A stretch of 64,000 nt of DNA from Hortaea werneckii (lineage: Eukaryota; Ascomycota; Dothideomycetes; Mycosphaerellales; Teratosphaeriaceae), in assembly GCA_037044905.1 (NCBI GenBank), contig JBAOKB010000144.1, forward strand, positions 248,001 through 312,000, read 5' to 3'. Below are positions 1 to 11,009 of this stretch, piece by piece; the stretch's first letter is position 1, and each line of letters starts with the position of its first letter. Under the pieces are notes generated by a model. That model saw only the letters and a program-made list of their open reading frames with translations. It was not told the DNA's origin and searched no databases. Both the position numbers and the translations under genes were made by a program.

Positions 1-279
1 GCGCAAAGGGAAAGGCATACAAGGAAGTGAAATAAAAGGCCATCAAGGAAAATTCACCCAACTCGCGGTCGCAATCGATAAAACTCAAGGGGACTGCGTC
101 CAAATAAATACCCGGATACTTTTCGAGAAGACTCCAATCAATTCGCTTACCCACATCTTTCCCTTGTTATTGAAAGGCACACACAGGAGGGAGAGAGAGA
201 GAGAGAGAAACAGAAAAAAGAAAGAAAAAGAAAAAGGCAAAACAAACCTCCATCAAATCAATTCTCCATCCACATCACC
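1..279. other. Leader region with purine-rich microsatellite
   Basis: No gene is seen before the first start codon. An (AG)n tract followed by an A/G-only run lies at about 187-238, just upstream of the first reading frame. It is probably 5' UTR or core promoter of that gene. Confidence 0.5.
187..238 (+). repeat. (GA)n / poly-purine microsatellite
   Basis: A run of GAGAGA units grades into AAAGAAAG-type purine sequence, with almost no pyrimidines over about 50 bases. Such purine or pyrimidine tracts are common just upstream of fungal start codons. Confidence 0.8.
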
Positions 280-785
280 ATGGCCACTGCTCCTACCACC
301 CAACCACCCAACCAACCCACCCGCCACATCCTCAGCGCAGGCTTCGGCCGCTTCGCCCAAACCGACCCGAACGCAACCGCGCACTTCGGCCCCAACGCCG
401 GCGCCCACGTGCGCGAGCTCCTCCAATCCAGCATCTCGCGCAAGCCCGCGCCGCGGGCTTCGAAATCATCCCCTGCGACATCAACCCGCAGGACCCGGAG
501 GAATCCTTCCAGCGGTTCGCCGCGGAGCTCCATCGGTCCCCTGAGGAAGGGAGGCAGTGGGTAGGTGTGAATTTCGGGTTTGGGGTCCGAGGGCATAAGG
601 AGAATACGGAGGTTTTTGAAAGGATGGTGAATGAGGTTTTGAAATTGGGGGGAGGGGTGAGGGTGATGTTTAGTAATGGGCCGGATGATCTGATTTGGGC
701 GGTTAGGAGGAATTTCCTGAGGCGTTTTGAATGGGGGTTTAGAGGATGGGGAGGGGAAAGGGGAGGGGAGGGGGGGTTTTATTGA
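280..785 (+). CDS. Small conserved fungal protein, reading frame broken once
   Basis: The frame opens at 280 (protein begins MATAPTTQ) and runs to about residue 55. The recognisable continuation (GFEIIPCDINPQDPEES, then VGVNFGFGVRGHKENTEVF, then SNGPDDLIWAVRRN) is in another frame from about 444 to the stop at 783-785. One missing base at about 440-456 explains this, and the corrected length is 168 aa. The layout (opening with a residue like ILSAGFGRFAQTDPNATAHFGP, then a GFGVRGH motif) resembles a family of small hypothetical proteins in fungi and bacteria with no assigned function. I see no signal peptide or membrane segment. An intron is unlikely because no GT..AG pair fits between the two parts. 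It could be a young pseudogene, but many neighbours have the same kind of break. Confidence 0.6.
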
Positions 786-1152
786 TGTTGGAGAAGGGTG
801 AGGGATGTGGGACGGAGGTAGTGGTTGGTAGGCGTTTTGGCGGTTTGAAGGATCCGTCGTAGAAATTTTGTGATTTTCCACTGCGTTTTATCTTGTTTTG
901 AGAGGTTTTACGCTCAAAACGATTTGTCCATTGCCTTAATTGTATAGCCCTCCGCCTGCCCGTGGGCTTCATCGCGGGCAGTGACTGCCTTAGGCATCAA
1001 GATCGCGCGACTGCGTAAGCTCGAGACAGCACTTTCCTGTACACTGCCACGCGCCATGAGTCCTCCATTATCGCCGTTTGTCGGCCTCTCATGACCATGT
1101 CTTCGGTAGGTCGGTAACACGCCGCATCCAAACCATTGTAGGTCTGCCGAAT
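786..1152. other. Intergenic, promoter side of akr1
   Basis: No gene seen. The first part is G-rich low-complexity sequence at the 3' end of the previous gene. An in-frame upstream ATG at 1078 could extend akr1 by 25 residues, but ATG 1153 gives the more usual N terminus. Confidence 0.5.
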
Positions 1153-3418
1153 ATGTCTTCGCGCGACCCTTCCGCGTCCCCTCTGCCGCCAAATGAACGC
1201 CGTCGGTCCAGCAACGCATCAGATGCACCGGGCAAGGATGCCCTCGACAAGGTCGAGCTCAGCGACCTGGATGCCAGCCCACCTCGCCTACCTGTGGAGC
1301 AAGATCTGATGCAACTGGCGAGGCTGGGCGAGCTGAGAAGTGTCCAAAGATTGTTCGACAGTGGACGGTATACGGCAAAATCAACGGATGACCAGGGTAT
1401 TACTGCCTTACATGTAAGCAGCAAGGCTTCGGATGAACGGGTCAGGATGGAGGATGCTGACTGGGACATAGTGGGCAGCGATTAATGGACACCATGCGCT
1501 CTGCCACTTGCTCATCCAATCCGGCGCAGATGTAAACGCTCGCGGTGGGGACGCTCAGGCAACACCCGTACTATGGGCCAGCAAGCGCTGTCACCTGCAA
1601 GTGTCGCTTTACTGCTGGCAAACGGCGCAGATCCCCTGATGAAGGATGACCAAGGATACAATCTTCCTTCACTCCGCCACCCTAGATGGCAACGTCTTTC
1701 AGCTTGTCCTGCTTCCTCCACCAGCCGGATATATCTGTCGATGTCAGGGATTCCCAGGGCCATACTTCACTAATGTGGGCCGCATATAAGGGCTTTGGTG
1801 CCTGTGTCGATGTTTTGCTGCGATGGGGCGCGGATGTCCATGCTGCGGATGACATGGGCTTCACTGCTCTACATTGGGCACTTGTCAGGGGCAACTACCT
1901 TTGCATCCAGAAGCTGGTTGAGTATGGCAGTGACCGTTTCGCTCGCTCAAAGCCCGCAAATGACATCCCGGAAGGTGACACGCCGGCCATGACTGCAAGC
2001 CGTATGAAGTCGGAGCGGCAGTGGCGTAAAGCTCTGCTCGACTCGGGCTTCGACGAGGCTGGCAACCCCATGCCCTTTCCTATTCCGTTGGTCAACGATC
2101 GTCGATGGTTTTACAACCGCTTCTTCTTCCTTTGGCCTTTTGCGTTGGGTGGTCTGCAGCTGTACATGCTTGCCCACCTTCCAGTCTACTTCGGCATACC
2201 AGCTGTGCTAATAGTTGGCTACGCTTTGCAATTCTCAGTGCAGAAGCTTCTCCGTTGGGCTCCAGGAGACATGAAGCATATGCATAAGACGCCTTTCCTT
2301 GCAGGCATTTTTGCGGGTTCGCTCTTCTGGGTTGGTGTTCGATGGCTGCTAGACATCCTGCCTTGGACTTACACCACAAACTTCTTCCTCAATCTGGCGT
2401 TCGCGATCTGCTTCGGCCTCTGTACATATTTCTACGCCCTGACGATGACGGCTGATCCTGGCTTTATACCCAAATCCTCCTCTCGAGGTCAAACGAAGAG
2501 GACCATCGATGACTTGATCGACAACATCGCTTTCGACGAAGCGCATTTCTGTACGATATGTATGATCCGCAAACCGCTCCGCAGCAAACATTGTCGGAGG
2601 TGTGACCGCTGCATAGCTCGAGAGGACCATCACTGTCCTTGGGTGGACAACTGCGTGGCTGTGAATAACCACAAACACTTCATGCTATACGTAATTTTCA
2701 TGATTATAGGGATTGCGTTAATCATTCGCCTAACCCTATCCTACATCCTAATTTTGCCGGAGCCACAAGGCACTCAAGAGTGCGTGCTCCTCGCACCAGA
2801 GCTGTGCAAGGAGCTCAACAAAGACCCACTGACTATAGTGACGATCGGCTGGGCAGGCCTGCAGCTCACCTGGACGGCCATGCTGCTCTTCGTCCATCTC
2901 ACTCAAATCGCAAGGAACATCACCACCTACGAGACAATGAAAGGTCAAGTCCAAGCCGGCCCAATCATGACAGCCATGGCAACGGGCACACTATCCTCCG
3001 ACGGAGCCCAAGTCAATGAAGCGGCCACCGCTGCAGGGAAACCTGGCCACCCGCATCACAAGGAAAAAGAAGGCTGTCTAGCCCAGTGGTCCCGCCTCCT
3101 CGGCATCGACACCTTCATCACCGTCGCTTTCCAAGGCTACAAGGGCTCCCAGCAGTCCAAGGCCGAACGCCAGCGGTCCCGGAAAAGCAACCTCTACTCC
3201 CACGGCGTCGTGAAGAACTGTACCGACTTCTGGACCGATGGGCCCTTGCTGCGCAGGAAATCCGATGCTTGTCGTGGTATCCTCGGCGGCGAGGCCGTGG
3301 ATTATGGTCAGATGTATGATGTGCCGAGGGTCGGGATGAGGTACCGTCAGGGGGAGGTGGTGGTTATGAGGCTGTGCCGTTGGGTGTGGATGGAGAGGTT
3401 GAGGGGGGAAATGGGTAG
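1153..3418 (+). CDS. akr1: Akr1-type ankyrin-repeat DHHC palmitoyltransferase
   Basis: Integral Golgi/endosome enzyme that attaches palmitate to cysteines of target proteins. Exon 1 is 1153-1413, an intron lies at about 1414-1471, and exon 2 runs to the stop at 3416-3418. Five or six ankyrin repeats come first (for example [43 protein letters not shown]). Hydrophobic segments start near 2110, and the cysteine-rich DHHC domain lies at 2550-2690 with motif [10 protein letters not shown] at about residue 470. Two more membrane segments follow. The frame breaks four times: about 1600 (base missing), 1666 (extra), 1717 (extra) and 3346 (missing, in a G run). These cancel and give 735 aa, normal for Akr1. 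The last break matters: the uncorrected frame would add an unrelated basic tail to 3653, whereas the corrected frame gives the Gly-rich, acidic tail usual in the family. Confidence 0.93.
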
Positions 3419-3935
3419 GAATGTTTTGAAACGAAGACTCTCTCCTGCAAAGTTTTGTGCTATCTCACGTGAGCTTCCAAGGGATCTTTTGTTCATCTGT
3501 GTGGATATTCGCATGATCAGGAGGTTGAGACGACGTGGCCGCGGCCGGTTCTTCACCTGCTTTCGGTTGACGCATTTTGGAGGAAGACCGTTCCGAAGGC
3601 AACGGCTTCACGGCGGGAGAAGAAATTTGACTCCAAACCTCCGAAGGTCGTAAACGCTGACAAACCCGGCTAAAAATATGACACAGATGTTCATCTGTGA
3701 CTGTTGAACAGTTGTGGATTCGATGCCAATCTAGTAAAAACCTTGTTACCTGGTTACGACTCCCACTGATGACTTCGCAGCCGACCCACAAGCCTACCAT
3801 CCATTCACTTGCGTACCTAAAACCCGAGGGAGAAGAAGAAAGAAAGAAAAAGAAATCCACCGCTAAACGCCCTCCACCCCAAACACCTCCACCTCTCTCA
3901 AAAGAACCACAGGATCTAGAAGCCCACTCCATCCT
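3419..3935. other. Intergenic between convergent genes
   Basis: It holds the 3' ends of akr1 and of the minus-strand secreted protein gene. An A/G-rich simple-sequence patch lies at about 3832-3866. No gene is seen. The long extension of the akr1 frame to 3653 is an artefact of a frame break. Confidence 0.6.
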
Positions 3936-5244
3936 CTAATCACCCCAATGCCAAGGCATCAACCTCCGACCGGCCTTAAGAAAATTCCCCACCGCCTCAT
4001 GGACAGCCGACTGATGCACAACGGGATCCTTCTTCTTCGTGGGCTTCGTCCCCGGGCTCTTCTTCGCATCATCCTCCGGCTTCGGTTTCGGTTTCTCCGG
4101 TTTCCTCTCATGGAACCGATCCTCCTCGCTCCAAAACAGCGCCAGCGTATTCCGCAGCAACCGCTTCGACTCTGCCTGCGTCGCCTCGTACTGCTGGTCG
4201 CGGCGTCGAAGGCCGGGCGCGCCATCGTCTCCACCTCCCCTGCATCGTGCAGCGCTTTCAGCGCGCCCTGCACGTGCGTGCCTAGCGCCACGTAGAAGTC
4301 GGCCGTCTGCTTCAGCTTGTCCGCGAACACGTCCCCGGCGTGTTGGAGCTCCTGGTCTACGAAGGCGTCGGCTTCCGCGGGTGTCATTTGGTCGAGAGCG
4401 GCTTGGTCGGTTGGGGTGGGGGCGGGAGACGCAGCGCCCGGTGGTTTCGCCGGGTCCCCTTTCTGTTCCAGAGCGGCTGTCACCACGTCCTGGAATCCGA
4501 GCTGCTCGCCTAATGTCGTCAGTTCCGGTGGATTAACTGGATCGTCTCGCTCGTCCGCAGTGTCCCCTTCAGGAGGCCCTGGACTAGCTGTAGGATCTGC
4601 GTCCCGCGGTAGTCGATGTTGTCTAGTTGGTTAGACAGTTCGCGCGTGTGCCATTGCGTGATGCCTTTGCCCAGGTCGGACGTGTACATGTGGATCCGGT
4701 GGTAGATTTCCACTGTGCCTTGGTTGATGGCGCGGGGAGAAAGGTGTTGTTGGTGTTGGTGGTGATGAGGTGAGGTCTCGTCGAGGTCCATCTCGATCGA
4801 CCTTCCCGCGAGAGAAGTTTCTGGGTCTTCGTGAGAGTGGGTGTGGGTGCGGTGGGTGTTGGCTTCCACTTTGCCGCAGACGGGAGCCACGATGCCATCG
4901 TTGACTTCGATGTGCCAAGCTGTGCAGGATTGGTCTGATGTCAGCTTGACGGTGCGGAGAATGTAGGTCTCGCTTCTGCCATTGGGGCGAGGAGACCAGA
5001 ACGAGCAAGCGGGCGAGGCGGTGGAATCTGTCAGGGGTCAGTAGGTGAGTTTGTGCGCGGTCAGAATGGGTTTTGGCATACCAGTCGTGTCTTTGGTGAG
5101 GCGCCAACGCTGACATTCGTCGGTGCTAGGCTGGGTCGTCTCTTCCGAGACGATCGAAGTAAGGTGCTCAATGTTGTCGCGAGCAGTGAGTGGGGAGGCA
5201 GCGACAGCCGCCAAGGCCGCCACAACATTCAAAGCGAAATACAT
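3936..5244 (-). CDS. Secreted protein with histidine-rich segments, function unknown
   Basis: The start at 5244 is chosen because the first residues (MYFALNVVAALAAVAAS) form a clean signal peptide. Exon 1 is 5244-5082, the intron is 5081-5028, and exon 2 runs to the stop at 3936. The mature part has cysteines near residues 44, 62, 89 and 105, and two His-rich stretches at about 113-120 (HRTHTHSH) and 142-149 (HHHQHQQH). An amphipathic, probably helical region follows (residues about 165-320), then a Pro/Lys-rich linker and a C terminus MPWHWGD. Two single bases appear to be missing, at about 4537 and 4225; corrected length is 418 aa. I recognise no family. The open frame extends upstream to 5787, but that extension lacks protein-like features. 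Confidence 0.7.
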
Positions 5245-6084
5245 ATTGACCAGGCGTAGGTCAACCCCCAGATCAACAGTTCGTGGTGTTGCCCTGAGGA
5301 AAGGGATGTGCAAAAAGGAAATCAGCTGGAAATAGGATACAGAAAAAAAGTGAAAAATGTACGTGGCCCAACGCAAGTGACCAGGCTCCACCTTACCATT
5401 AATACTCATCACGAGACATCGATGAGCGCAATATCGACTCGTCAAAGCTATGGTGGAGCTCTGCTTACAAATGACCCAGAATGGATGGAGCATAACCTTT
5501 TGGGTATAGGCTGTCGAAACACTTAAGAGTTTCCATGCCGGCGGCGCCAGGATGCCGAGTAAGAGCAGAGGCAACAATAAGGCGACATCAAGCACGGAGT
5601 TGCAATGGGACACCGTAAAGACATCGTTTCGAATAAGCAAGTCTCGAGCAAGTGTAGACCCCATCGCGAGCGCAACGTCGTTCACGTTGCCACCGAGAGA
5701 GTTGAGGGTTCCACGCCTTCGCCGTTTGTGATCGCGCGTTGAGATTCTCTTCTGCTGAAATGCAGTCCACTCTACGGTGAACGACAATCTTGTCTGGTCT
5801 TATTTTTGGAATGCTGTCAAGAGCAGATTCCCAATATAGTCGAGCATTTTGGCCGGTGGCCTCATTGCCAGCCTTGCCTAGCTGCTTGGCCCATATTGTA
5901 ATGGAATGAGCTGCCAGTAAAGATCGAAGCCGGGATGATAACCTGACAATGCGCCGATTCCGCGAACGGCAAGCATTTCATGTTCATACCATTGCCTGCG
6001 TACTGCGCTCGACGCGACGTTTGCTGTTCACAGCATGTTTAAAGGCCCTCAATGCACAACGTCCAAATCAGAGTCTCACGTATC
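5245..6084. other. Intergenic, no gene recognised
   Basis: This is the upstream side of the secreted-protein gene and the 3' side of the HIT gene. A minus-strand open frame to 5787 is continuous with the secreted protein, but the signal peptide at 5244 makes it unlikely to be translated. Confidence 0.5.
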
Positions 6085-6738
6085 TTACAGCATTGACTCC
6101 TTCTCATCCTTCTCCATCTCCTCCCTCAACCACTGCGCCTCCTTCTCCATCTCCTCTTTACTCCTCGGCTTCCTCTCCTCATCCTTCGCCCACTGTCCCG
6201 CCTGCCTCTCCTGCTGTTGCTGCTCCTGCTGATGCCTCCCTACATTCCCTTCCTCCCCTTCCAACCACTCGTGCACTTTATCCCCACCACCAGGATCCCC
6301 CGTCACTCTGGGAATCACATGACAGTGCACATGCGGCACGCTCTGTCCTGCCGCCTCGCCATCCTGCACCGCAACATTGAAAGCTTCGGCGCGATACACC
6401 CTTTTCAGCGTCCGTTGCACGCGCGTCACGGTCAGGAAGAGATCCGCGACTTCGTCCTTGGTGAGGTCGGAAAGGTGGGGTTTTACGGCCAAGGGACACA
6501 CAAGGATATGGCCCGGGAGGAGGGGTTTCAGGTTGACGAGCGCGAAGGAGTGGGAGGTTTTGTGGAAGACCTACTCAAAGGGACGGAAGGATAGAGAATA
6601 TTTACTTAGCCTTTGATTGTGTGTTGGGAGGCATGGGCCGGTGTGAGAGAGTACCTGCGAGGTCACATTGAATTTGCCAAAGTTGATGATACGGCTGGCA
6701 AGGGAAGACATGTCTTGTGGCTGATCTTGGGCAGACAT
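6085..6738 (-). CDS. hnt2: HIT-family nucleotide hydrolase (Fhit/Hnt2-like)
   Basis: Predicted dinucleoside triphosphate hydrolase (Ap3A to AMP and ADP). Exon 1 is 6738-6655, the intron is 6654-6571 and exon 2 is 6570-6085; protein 189 aa. The N-terminal half has the typical Fhit order: FGKFNVTSQVF, then HSFALVNLKPLLPGHILVCP, then the catalytic histidine triad HVHCHVIPR near residue 110. The C-terminal third is a charged, Gln/Glu/Lys-rich coiled-coil-like tail (QQEQQQQERQ, EEMEKEAQWLREEMEKDEKES), as in fungal Hnt2. A second in-frame ATG at 6711 is possible. The reading frame is intact. It is divergent from the CoA-binding gene, sharing a 360-base upstream region. Confidence 0.9.
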
Positions 6739-7098
6739 TGAATTGTAGCTGTGGATTTCTATGAGTTCATGCGAATGATAAGTGAGTGTAGTCGAGTGAG
6801 ATGGTAGAGGCACCACCGACGTAGGGACTCGGCAACCGAGGGCGGTATTGCGTCACACCACGTTGTAGTCAACAATTGATGACCGACCTGGGCAAGCAGG
6901 GCAAGGACTTCAAATATTGATGGGACATCAGGGCCGACATCGCTCCAGCGTCAATCAAATATCCAAAATGGGCCCAGTTGCAACTGTCCCACCGCGCCAT
7001 GCAGTCCACATAAAACTCCCCCATCTTCCTCCTTCATCCATTTCCCCTCCCAATATCTTCCTTCCTCTCCCAAGTCATGTCAAACGAACCCAACAACC
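6739..7098. promoter_or_regulatory. Shared upstream region of divergent hnt2 and CoA-binding genes
   Basis: 360 bases separate two start codons pointing away from each other. A C/T-rich tract at about 7016-7075 lies just before the plus-strand start. No specific operator was identified. Confidence 0.5.
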
Positions 7099-7566
7099 AT
7101 GCAAGCCGCCGCCCGCACCTTCTTCAGCTCGCCCACCTTCGCCTGTCGCCGGCGCCTCCTCCAACACGGCCAAATTCGGCCACAAAATCTTCGCCTGGTA
7201 CCTCCTGCGCTCCTGCCCGCCATCCCGCTGAACCCGGGCTGCAGCTCCATCACAGTCGGCCAGACCTCACATAACACCGTCGCCTCCCCCTCGCAGCTGC
7301 CAGACCCCAAAGCGACGAGTCTGTCGGTTATCACGCCGCCGGCTGTGACGAGGGAGCTGCTGAGGGAGGCCAAGGCGGCGGGTGTGAGGGCCGTGTGGTT
7401 GCAGCCCGGGAGCTTTGGTGATGAGGAGTGGGAGTTTGCTGTCAAGGAGTGGCCGGGTGCGGCGGTGGGTGGGTTTGGAGAGGGGACGAAAGGGGGTGAA
7501 GGGTGGTGTGTGCTTGTTGATGGGGACCGCGCGATGAAGGAGGCAGGGAGAGAGGGGAAGTTATAA
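7099..7566 (+). CDS. CoA-binding-domain (YccU-like) protein
   Basis: Small Rossmann-fold protein of the CoA-binding family. Its N terminus (MQAAARTFFSSPTFA) leads into the nucleotide-binding loop VAGASSNTAKFGHKIFAWYL, followed by PAIPLNPG, then SLSVITPPAVTRELLREAKAAGVRAVWLQPGS, the family's conserved C-terminal strand. These parts lie in two frames: an extra base near 7143 shifts out and a missing base near 7215 shifts back. The net length is unchanged at 155 aa. Without both corrections the glycine-rich loop would be lost. The family's function in fungi is not established. It is divergent from hnt2. Confidence 0.8.
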   Translation: MQAAARTFFSSPTFACRRRLLQHGQIRPQNLRLVPPALLPAIPLNPGCSSITVGQTSHNTVASPSQLPDPKATSLSVITPPAVTRELLREAKAAGVRAVWLQPGSFGDEEWEFAVKEWPGAAVGGFGEGTKGGEGWCVLVDGDRAMKEAGREGKL

Positions 7567-8512
7567 GGGCCTCTGTCGGAGGCTCAGAGTCACATCGTGG
7601 TCTGCCTTTGGGGGTCAGTCCATCAGAGCGGTTTGAAAGGCTCTTTCATGAATTGACAACGAATATGATGAAATGATTGAATGAAAGGTACGTCAAAGCA
7701 GCAATTCATGCCATCTCCTCTTACTTACCACCCTCCTCCATACCCTGATGATTTATAATGAACGTTGTTGAAATCCTACACCTCCAATGAAGGATAGAAT
7801 TCAAAGGCCTGTCTGACTGCATATCCCTTACCCCTTAATACCATTCTTTCATCTTTATTCCTTGACACACCAAACTAAGATGTTTGAACACAGATATCGA
7901 TAGAGAAAAGCTCTAATAAGACTTCACAACGCGCTTTGCCGTTGGGCGCATTTTACCAGTCAGATGCTCTCCGGCCGGAAAAACCAGGCAGACAAGAAAA
8001 GCTGTGGCGCAAGTGGAAACGCAAATAGTAATATAATAGACTGCGGCAAGAGGACCCTACAGTTGCCCTTTGCCTCAGAATTCTGGCTTGCAAACTTGCC
8101 ACCTCTCACTCGTTTTTCACCTTAAACTCCGACTTAAATGTTCCTCGTCCACCATGCTCAGACGCTTGCGAAAATTTCATCATCGCCATTCTTCTTGTTG
8201 TTCTGTCATATCCAGAGACACCTTCATAGCGACGCAAACAGTACCACCATTGCAGTGGAAATCAGGGATGGGCATTGGGGAAAAGAAACCTCGGTAAATT
8301 TTCAGTGGGAAAGTAGTACATAGAGAGCAGAAGGAAATGAAGCCAACAAAGCACACCTTGAACCAAGACCCAATGCCCGGGGCTACAGTTCCATCCGCTA
8401 CATCATTTGATTCAAGAAAGACACAACGAAATTCAACCCCACCGAACAACAAAAGGACGACCTCAGAATAAAGGCCCCAGGAAAGCGTAGATGCCCTCAT
8501 CTGCATCTCACC
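7567..8512. other. Intergenic between convergent genes, no gene recognised
   Basis: 946 bases with only short, unconvincing open frames. It holds the 3' flanks of the CoA-binding gene and of pcs1. The sequence is A/T-richer than the coding neighbours. Confidence 0.6.
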
Positions 8513-10164
8513 TCACCCACTCTCCTCCTCATCCATGACGACCTTCTTCGTCATACACTCCCCGACCTTACTATAGAACTTGACGGCATGGGAACGCGGG
8601 AAGCAGATCTCCTCGGTCAGGTAATCGGGCAAGAGGTCGAGCAAAGCGGCGTCCCGGTGCGGGTCGAGGAAAGGTTCGTAGGCGAATTCGGCGTCCTCGT
8701 ACGAAGAGCCCGAGGGGGTCTTCGGGGTCGTGGCGTGGTCTCGTTGGCGACGGAGAGGTGGAAGTGGAGAGCTAGAGGAGAGGAAGGGGGTTTACCGGTT
8801 AGTTTCAATTTCAAAAGATGCTTGAAAGAAGGACAAGTGGGGAAATGAAAATGACTTACTTCCATTCCTTCCCGTCTGGATACAATCGTATTCGTCTTCC
8901 CCGTCCTTCCTCTTCACCCCGCGGATGATCATGCCCGTCAGATCCGAGTAGAGATTCTCCTTCATCTTCGCCTCCTTCTGCGCTTCGGAAGAGTAAATCG
9001 CCGTGCCGCCTCGGTTGAGCTGAGAGTTCTTCTGTGCAGACGCCGGTACGCCTTTGCCGTCTTGTTGGGAGCCATTCGAGCTTGTGGTAGAAGCTGAGAG
9101 TTGCTGGCGTGCTGCTACAAGTTTCGCTTCGAGGGATTTGGCTTCGTTCTGTGCTGTTTGGAGTTTTTCTTTGGTCTCGCTGTGCTCTTTGCTCATTCGC
9201 TCCTTTTCCGTTGTGAGGCTGCTGACTTCTTTTCTGAGATTGGCCATCTCGGGGCTCTCTTTCGGTTCTCGGTGTTCTTTGCTGCTGTTCTTCCGCAACT
9301 CGGCAATCTCCTTCTTCAACCCAGCGATCAGCGCATCTGCATCTTTTGCCCTCTGATCACTCGTCCTCTTCAGCCTCTCAAAGTTGCTCTCTGCACTGTC
9401 CTTTCCGATTTCTTGAAGTTTCTGATATTTCAGACTCAGATCCTCATACTTCTTCGTCACATCGTTAAGCTTCCGTCTCAGTTCTGGGTCGCCGCCGCGA
9501 CGCTCGCGTTCGGCGCCGCTTACACTTCCACTCCGCTCTCGTTGTTGTCGGTACCCGCCGGTGGGCTGAGCGGAAACAGAGCGTGCGCTGGCGCGTGGCT
9601 GGAGTGTCGGTGCAGTGGGTTGAACAGAGGTCGAGCGCGGACGTTGCGCAAACCGCTGGTTATGTTGTGGGCTGGGTGGCTGTACGACCTCAGGAATGTC
9701 TTGGCCATCTATCTCGATGCTCTCTTCCACATCCTCTGCAGGATCTTGTTGGGTCTCGGGGATGACACCCAGCTGCTCAGCGGCTTTCTTGGGCTTGCGT
9801 GCAGCCGTCGTCGTCTTCGCACGCTTCGCTTTTGGGCTTCTGCGCATCCTCTGCCTCTGCTCCGTCCATATCCTCGTTGTCGCTTTGCACGTTGGTTCGA
9901 TCCTTGAGCGGTTGGCGCGCATTCTGCTTCGGTGCGGCTTTGCGCTTCGGTGCGCCTTTCGCTGCTGTGGACTTGGTCATGCCCGCTTTACTCTTGGTTC
10001 CTTTGCGCGTGCCTGGCAGAGGACAGTGTCAGCTGATTGCATATGCGTATCGGGTTCATTTTGCGGTGGAGGTTACCATTGGCAGTAGCCGTCGCGCCCG
10101 CCAAATCGTCCTCGCTGTCGGATGCGCCTGCTCGCGACATGGATGGTTGGACACTTGGCGCCAT
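8513..10164 (-). CDS. pcs1: Monopolin subunit Pcs1/Csm1, chromosome segregation
   Basis: Kinetochore/nucleolar clamp protein that helps attach sister kinetochores correctly. Exon 1 is 10164-10077, intron 10076-10013, exon 2 10012-8860, intron 8859-8772, exon 3 8771-8513. The N-terminal half is basic and disordered (KRKAAPKQNARQPLKDRTN, many Lys/Pro/Ser). A long coiled coil follows (about residues 160-330, starting RRKLNDVTKKYEDLSLKYQ), then the globular Csm1 C-terminal domain with YSDLTGMIIRGVKRKDGEDE and LHFHLSVANET, ending with the conserved FYSKVGECMTKK. An extra A near 9832 and a missing C near 8723 disturb the frame; they cancel, giving 499 aa. Codon use and family order fit throughout, so I treat it as a functional gene. 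Confidence 0.88.
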
Positions 10165-10745
10165 TGCTGTGATAGATAGCGAAATAAGCGTTACTCCTGT
10201 AAATCTGCGCCTGGGATATTGCAATGGTGCGTGCGAACGATACACGACGATTACGATTACGCTCTCCCACTTTGGACCGGGATGACGCGCGAGTGTTTTT
10301 GCTCACGCGGCTTTGTTTACTTTGGCGGGACTATCCGCTTGATGGTTATGGCCCAAGCTCCAGGAGGCACCGTCTGGTTTACCAACCGATACATTGGTTT
10401 ACGGCGACGATGATAATCATCACGTGCCGATGAGACGTGAGTACAAAGTAACTGGTCGTCTAGATTCGGGACAATCCGACCATGGCAAACACCCAATGAC
10501 CTTTCGGATTTCACGAGTAAATGCCGGCCTGCTATTGAGTATCGCAGACCGTCAAGGAACCAGGCGCTGTCCAGATTCTACCCGAAGAGATATCAAGAAG
10601 CCAATCACGGGCAGCGGATGCTCGAGCACAAAAATGCCCGTCACTGTTGAAAATCAGTCGTAGCTCAACTTTCCTCATAGTCACCAATACCATCTACTCC
10701 TTGAATATTTTCCCAGAAGCTGCTCCAGTGATTCACTCATCGTCT
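10165..10745. other. Upstream region of pcs1, no gene recognised
   Basis: No open frame here looks like protein. It borders the F-box relic, and any missing part of that relic would be expected here, but none was recognised. Confidence 0.5.
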
Positions 10746-11009
10746 CTAAAACTGAGTACAGGCAATGTCATCGTATATTGGGAGGACGGCGGTAAAGCTT
10801 ATACTCTTTACTGCAGCGCAGCGGTGTACGTAAGAGTCTGCAACAAGACATTCGAAGTTGGTCAGACGATCGGTCTCCAACTGCAAGGAAGAGAAAGTAT
10901 GAGCTTCAACGGCGTATTGCCAATCCCTCGAGGCGCTGGCAGAGGGTGAGAGGGACGGTCCCTCTGGGGCGAGATAAGACACGATGTGAGCTGGAAGCTC
11001 GGGAGGCAA
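10746..11009 (-). pseudogene. F-box-like protein fragment (relic)
   Basis: The minus-strand frame reads LPPELPAHIVSYLAP, then SRDWQYAVEAHTFSSLQLETDRL, then VKSISFTAVLPIYDD, and stops at 10746. That order (F-box LPxEL..I..YL, then a W-Q-A-E-TF-L-L block, then a -LP-YD block) is the usual N terminus of large fungal F-box proteins. Those proteins continue for several hundred residues, while this one stops after about 88. No convincing start codon or later part was found. It is probably the remnant of a duplicated F-box gene. Confidence 0.6.

Noticed and set aside
3419..3653. Extended C terminus of Akr1
   Set aside because: It arises from a missing G near 3346; the corrected frame ends at 3418 with the family's usual tail.
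5245..5787. Upstream in-frame extension of the secreted protein
   Set aside because: It would bury the signal peptide that begins at 5244; the extension shows no conserved features.
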